DNA from: Scytonema tolypothrichoides VB-61278
Lineage (GTDB): Bacteria > Cyanobacteriota > Cyanobacteriia > Cyanobacteriales > Nostocaceae
DNA length: 34,384 nt
Reading direction: 5' to 3'
Assembly: GCF_000828085.3 (NCBI RefSeq)
Contig: NZ_JXCA02000023.1
Span: 416,396-450,779 of the forward strand
Made by a program: the position numbers and the translations under genes. Position 1 is the stretch's first letter; the number at the start of each line of letters is the position of its first letter. The notes beneath the pieces are model-generated. The model made no database searches and was not told where the DNA came from. It saw only the letters and a list, made by a program, of their open reading frames with translations. Of the stretch, positions 32,701-34,384 are shown one piece after another.

Positions 32701-33906
32701 ATGTTGGTGTTTGAGGCAAAGCTGGAAGGAACGAGCAAGCAATATGGAAAGCTGGATGAAGCTATCCGTACTGCCCGATTTGTTCGGAACAGTTGTCTCA
32801 GGCACTGGATGGATAACAAGGACATTGACAAGTATGACCTGAGTGCATATTGTGCCGTCCTTGCAAAAGAATTTGAGTTTGCCAAGAATCTCAATTCCCA
32901 AGCTCGTCAAGCTAGTGCAGAACGTGCTTGGTCGGCAATATCTCGTTTTTATGACAACTGCAAAAAAAGCAAACCAGGAAAGAAAGGATATCCACGCTTC
33001 AAGAAAGAGCAAACGCATGGTTCTGTTGAGTACAAGACCAGCGGTTGGAAGCTTTCTGCTGATAGACGGTCTATCACTTTCTCTGATGGATTTGAAGCGG
33101 GAACTTTCAAAATGTGGGGAACCCGCGATTTGCATTTCTATCAGTTGAAGCAGATCAAGCGTGTCCGCGTTGTTCGTCGTGCTGACGGGTATTATTGCCA
33201 GTTTTGCATCGACCAAGAGCGCTTGGAGAAGCGAGAACCAACTGCCCATAATGTCGGTATTGATGTGGGATTAAACCATTTCTACACCGACTCTGACGGG
33301 AACACGGTTGCAAATCCGCGTCATCTCCGTAAAAGCGAGAAGTCGTTGAAGCGGCTGTCTCGTCGTATGTCCAAGACCAAGAAAGGGTCTAAAAACAGAG
33401 CCAAGTTTAGAAACAAGTTGGCGCGTAAGCATCTCAAGGTAAGTAGACAGCGTAAAGACTTTGTTGTTAAGACAGCAAGGTGCGTAGTCCAGTCTAACGA
33501 CTTGGTAGCCTATGAAGACTTGAAGGTGCGAAACATGGTAAGAAATAGACATCTTGCCAAATCCATATCTGATGCAGCATGGACTCAGTTCCGCCAATGG
33601 GTTGAGTATTTTGGGAAAGTGTTTGGTGTGGCAACAATTGCTGTTCCACCCCACTACACTAGTCAGAACTGCTCCCACTGTGGGAAAGTCGTCAAGAAGT
33701 CTTTGAGTACTAGGACGCATACCTGTCAGCACTGTGGACATACTCAAGATAGGGACTGGAATGCTGCACGAAACATACTTGAGAAAGGACTCCGTACCGT
33801 GGGGCACACGGGAACGTTAATCGCCTCTGGAGACATCGACCTCTGCTTGGGTGGGGAAACCCCTCCAAGTAAGCCGAGTCGTGGAAAGAGGAAATCCAAA
33901 GCGTGA
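32701..33906 (+). CDS. tnpB: TnpB, RNA-guided nuclease of an IS200/IS605 (IS1341-type) element
   Basis: 401 aa from the ATG at 32701 (MLVFEAKLEG), the usual start of this subfamily; an in-frame ATG at 32662 adds 13 residues. The RuvC-like catalytic residues are all present: D188 (NVGIDVGLNHF), E272 (VAYEDLKVRN) and the aspartates of DRDWNAARNIL (about 350-352). The zinc finger is CSHC...CQHC (C324, C327, C342, C345). A basic region (about 215-250) precedes it. TnpB cleaves DNA using an RNA made from the element's right end and preserves IS200/IS605 copies. With no TnpA here, movement would depend on a transposase elsewhere. Confidence 0.93.
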   Translation: MLVFEAKLEGTSKQYGKLDEAIRTARFVRNSCLRHWMDNKDIDKYDLSAYCAVLAKEFEFAKNLNSQARQASAERAWSAISRFYDNCKKSKPGKKGYPRFKKEQTHGSVEYKTSGWKLSADRRSITFSDGFEAGTFKMWGTRDLHFYQLKQIKRVRVVRRADGYYCQFCIDQERLEKREPTAHNVGIDVGLNHFYTDSDGNTVANPRHLRKSEKSLKRLSRRMSKTKKGSKNRAKFRNKLARKHLKVSRQRKDFVVKTARCVVQSNDLVAYEDLKVRNMVRNRHLAKSISDAAWTQFRQWVEYFGKVFGVATIAVPPHYTSQNCSHCGKVVKKSLSTRTHTCQHCGHTQDRDWNAARNILEKGLRTVGHTGTLIASGDIDLCLGGETPPSKPSRGKRKSKA

Positions 33907-33913
33907 TCTTTGG

Positions 33914-33961
33914 AATCCCCCACTGTATTCGGTACTCCGAATCAGTGGTGGGAGGATGTCA
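33914..33961 (+). ncRNA. tnpB right end / omegaRNA 3' scaffold hairpin
   Basis: Directly after the tnpB stop, CCACTG pairs with CAGTGG around an inner ATTCGG-TACT-CCGAAT hairpin, and the segment ends GGAGGATGTCA. In characterised elements the omegaRNA covers the 3' end of tnpB and the right end, and the guide is the flanking DNA. Here the guide would start at about 33962 (ATGTATCAGCCG...). The same hairpin and end recur at 4238-4292. Confidence 0.65.
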
Positions 33962-34200
33962 ATGTATCAGCCGATTTCAGTAATTCCGCATCACGGTGCC
34001 TCGTCGAAGATTCACGCCTTGTTAACCCACGAATGGCTTTACCCTAGCGTTACGTCCACGTTTCGGCTAGCAGATTTTACGCATTTTCCTCTAGCTTTGA
34101 GACACCTCGGTTACCCGTGATGCCCCTTTGGGCGGGTACTGGTTTAGACATTAACCAGGAGTATTTCTGAGGTACTCACTCTTGTGAGCAACTGATAGTC
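33962..34200. other. Spacer region between tnpB element and CRISPR array with three hairpins
   Basis: No gene. Three short perfect hairpins follow each other: GCCC/GGGC (34122-34133), CTGGTT/AACCAG (34139-34158) and CTCAC/GTGAG (34175-34188). A further mobile-element end is possible; it is not recognisable as a leader. Confidence 0.5.
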
Positions 34201-34384
34201 GCACCCATCTCCTTTCGGAGAAGAGTTAGTGGAAAGTAAAGATGAATCACAACTTTTCGCCATCACACAGCGTCAGGTTTCCATCTCCTTTCGGAGAAGA
34301 GTTAGTGGAAAGAAGCTAGGGGGTAAAACGACTCTAGCTTACATAAAGTTTCCATCTCCTTTCGGAGAAGAGTTAGTGGAAAGA
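34201..34384 (-). CRISPR. CRISPR array, trailer end, continuing beyond the window
   Basis: Three 36-bp repeats at 34201-34236, 34277-34312 and 34348-34383, with spacers of 40 and 35 bp. The second and third repeats are identical. The first differs at three bases, GCAC instead of GTTT at its left edge. Read on the minus strand the repeat begins CTTTCCACTAAC and ends GATGGAAAC, with a TCTCC-GAAA-GGAGA hairpin. A GAAAC 3' end is typical of cyanobacterial type I/III repeats, so transcription should run right to left. The degenerate repeat at 34201 is then the leader-distal end, with leader and any cas genes to the right, outside the window. Confidence 0.93.

Overview
The window reads as chromosomal DNA of a filamentous, probably Nostocales-type cyanobacterium. 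The evidence is frequent HIP1 octamers (GCGATCGC), abundant heptanucleotide tandem repeats, and several gene pairs known from Anabaena/Nostoc: ntcB-cnaT, and sigC-furA followed by a convergent peptidoglycan-binding gene. Gene identities come from reading the translations by eye; no database search was possible.

Layout. 1-535: cut-off IS630-type transposase. 758-2895: ntcB and cnaT, nitrate-assimilation regulators, behind a textbook NtcA promoter. 3084-5362: SnoaL-like protein, azoreductase and a divergent AraC regulator, with a stray IS200/IS605 right-end hairpin between the last two. 5377-7128: Rpn/DUF4351-type protein and a PIN toxin with a HicB-like antitoxin. 7397-13784: efflux adaptor and MacB-like permease (no ATPase), cytochrome b561, and an OmpR-type response regulator with its histidine kinase; two nearly identical 20-bp palindromes suggest one small regulon. 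13787-14265: short element with 17-bp terminal inverted repeats holding a broken transposase. 14334-17049: threonine aldolase-like enzyme, serine acetyltransferase and a cupin protein. 17357-17446: Fur-box-like site at the start of a compact hairpin RNA candidate. 17810-17883: tRNA-Pro. 18121-20133: lipA and gpsA, separated by a sequencing-library artefact (a 38-bp Nextera junction adapter inside a 149-bp duplication). 20639-24349: sigC, furA and a peptidoglycan-binding protein. 24365-28297: cobN carrying several repeat-derived insertions. 28391-32347: GAF histidine kinase, a candidate small RNA with its own promoter and terminator, and a PBP4-type D,D-carboxypeptidase. 32701-33961: intact tnpB and its right-end/omegaRNA hairpin. 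34201 to the end: start of a CRISPR array with 36-bp repeats.

How the parts connect. Nitrogen control (NtcA to ntcB/cnaT) and iron control (FurA, plus a Fur-box-associated RNA candidate) are both represented. The two-component system probably controls itself and the neighbouring efflux and cytochrome genes. No cas genes and no tnpA are in the window. The strongest candidates for undescribed biology are the two small-RNA loci (17374-17446 and about 30654-30799), the paired palindromes of the two-component regulon, the HicB-like/PIN pair, and the tnpB right end with its solitary relative 29 kb away.
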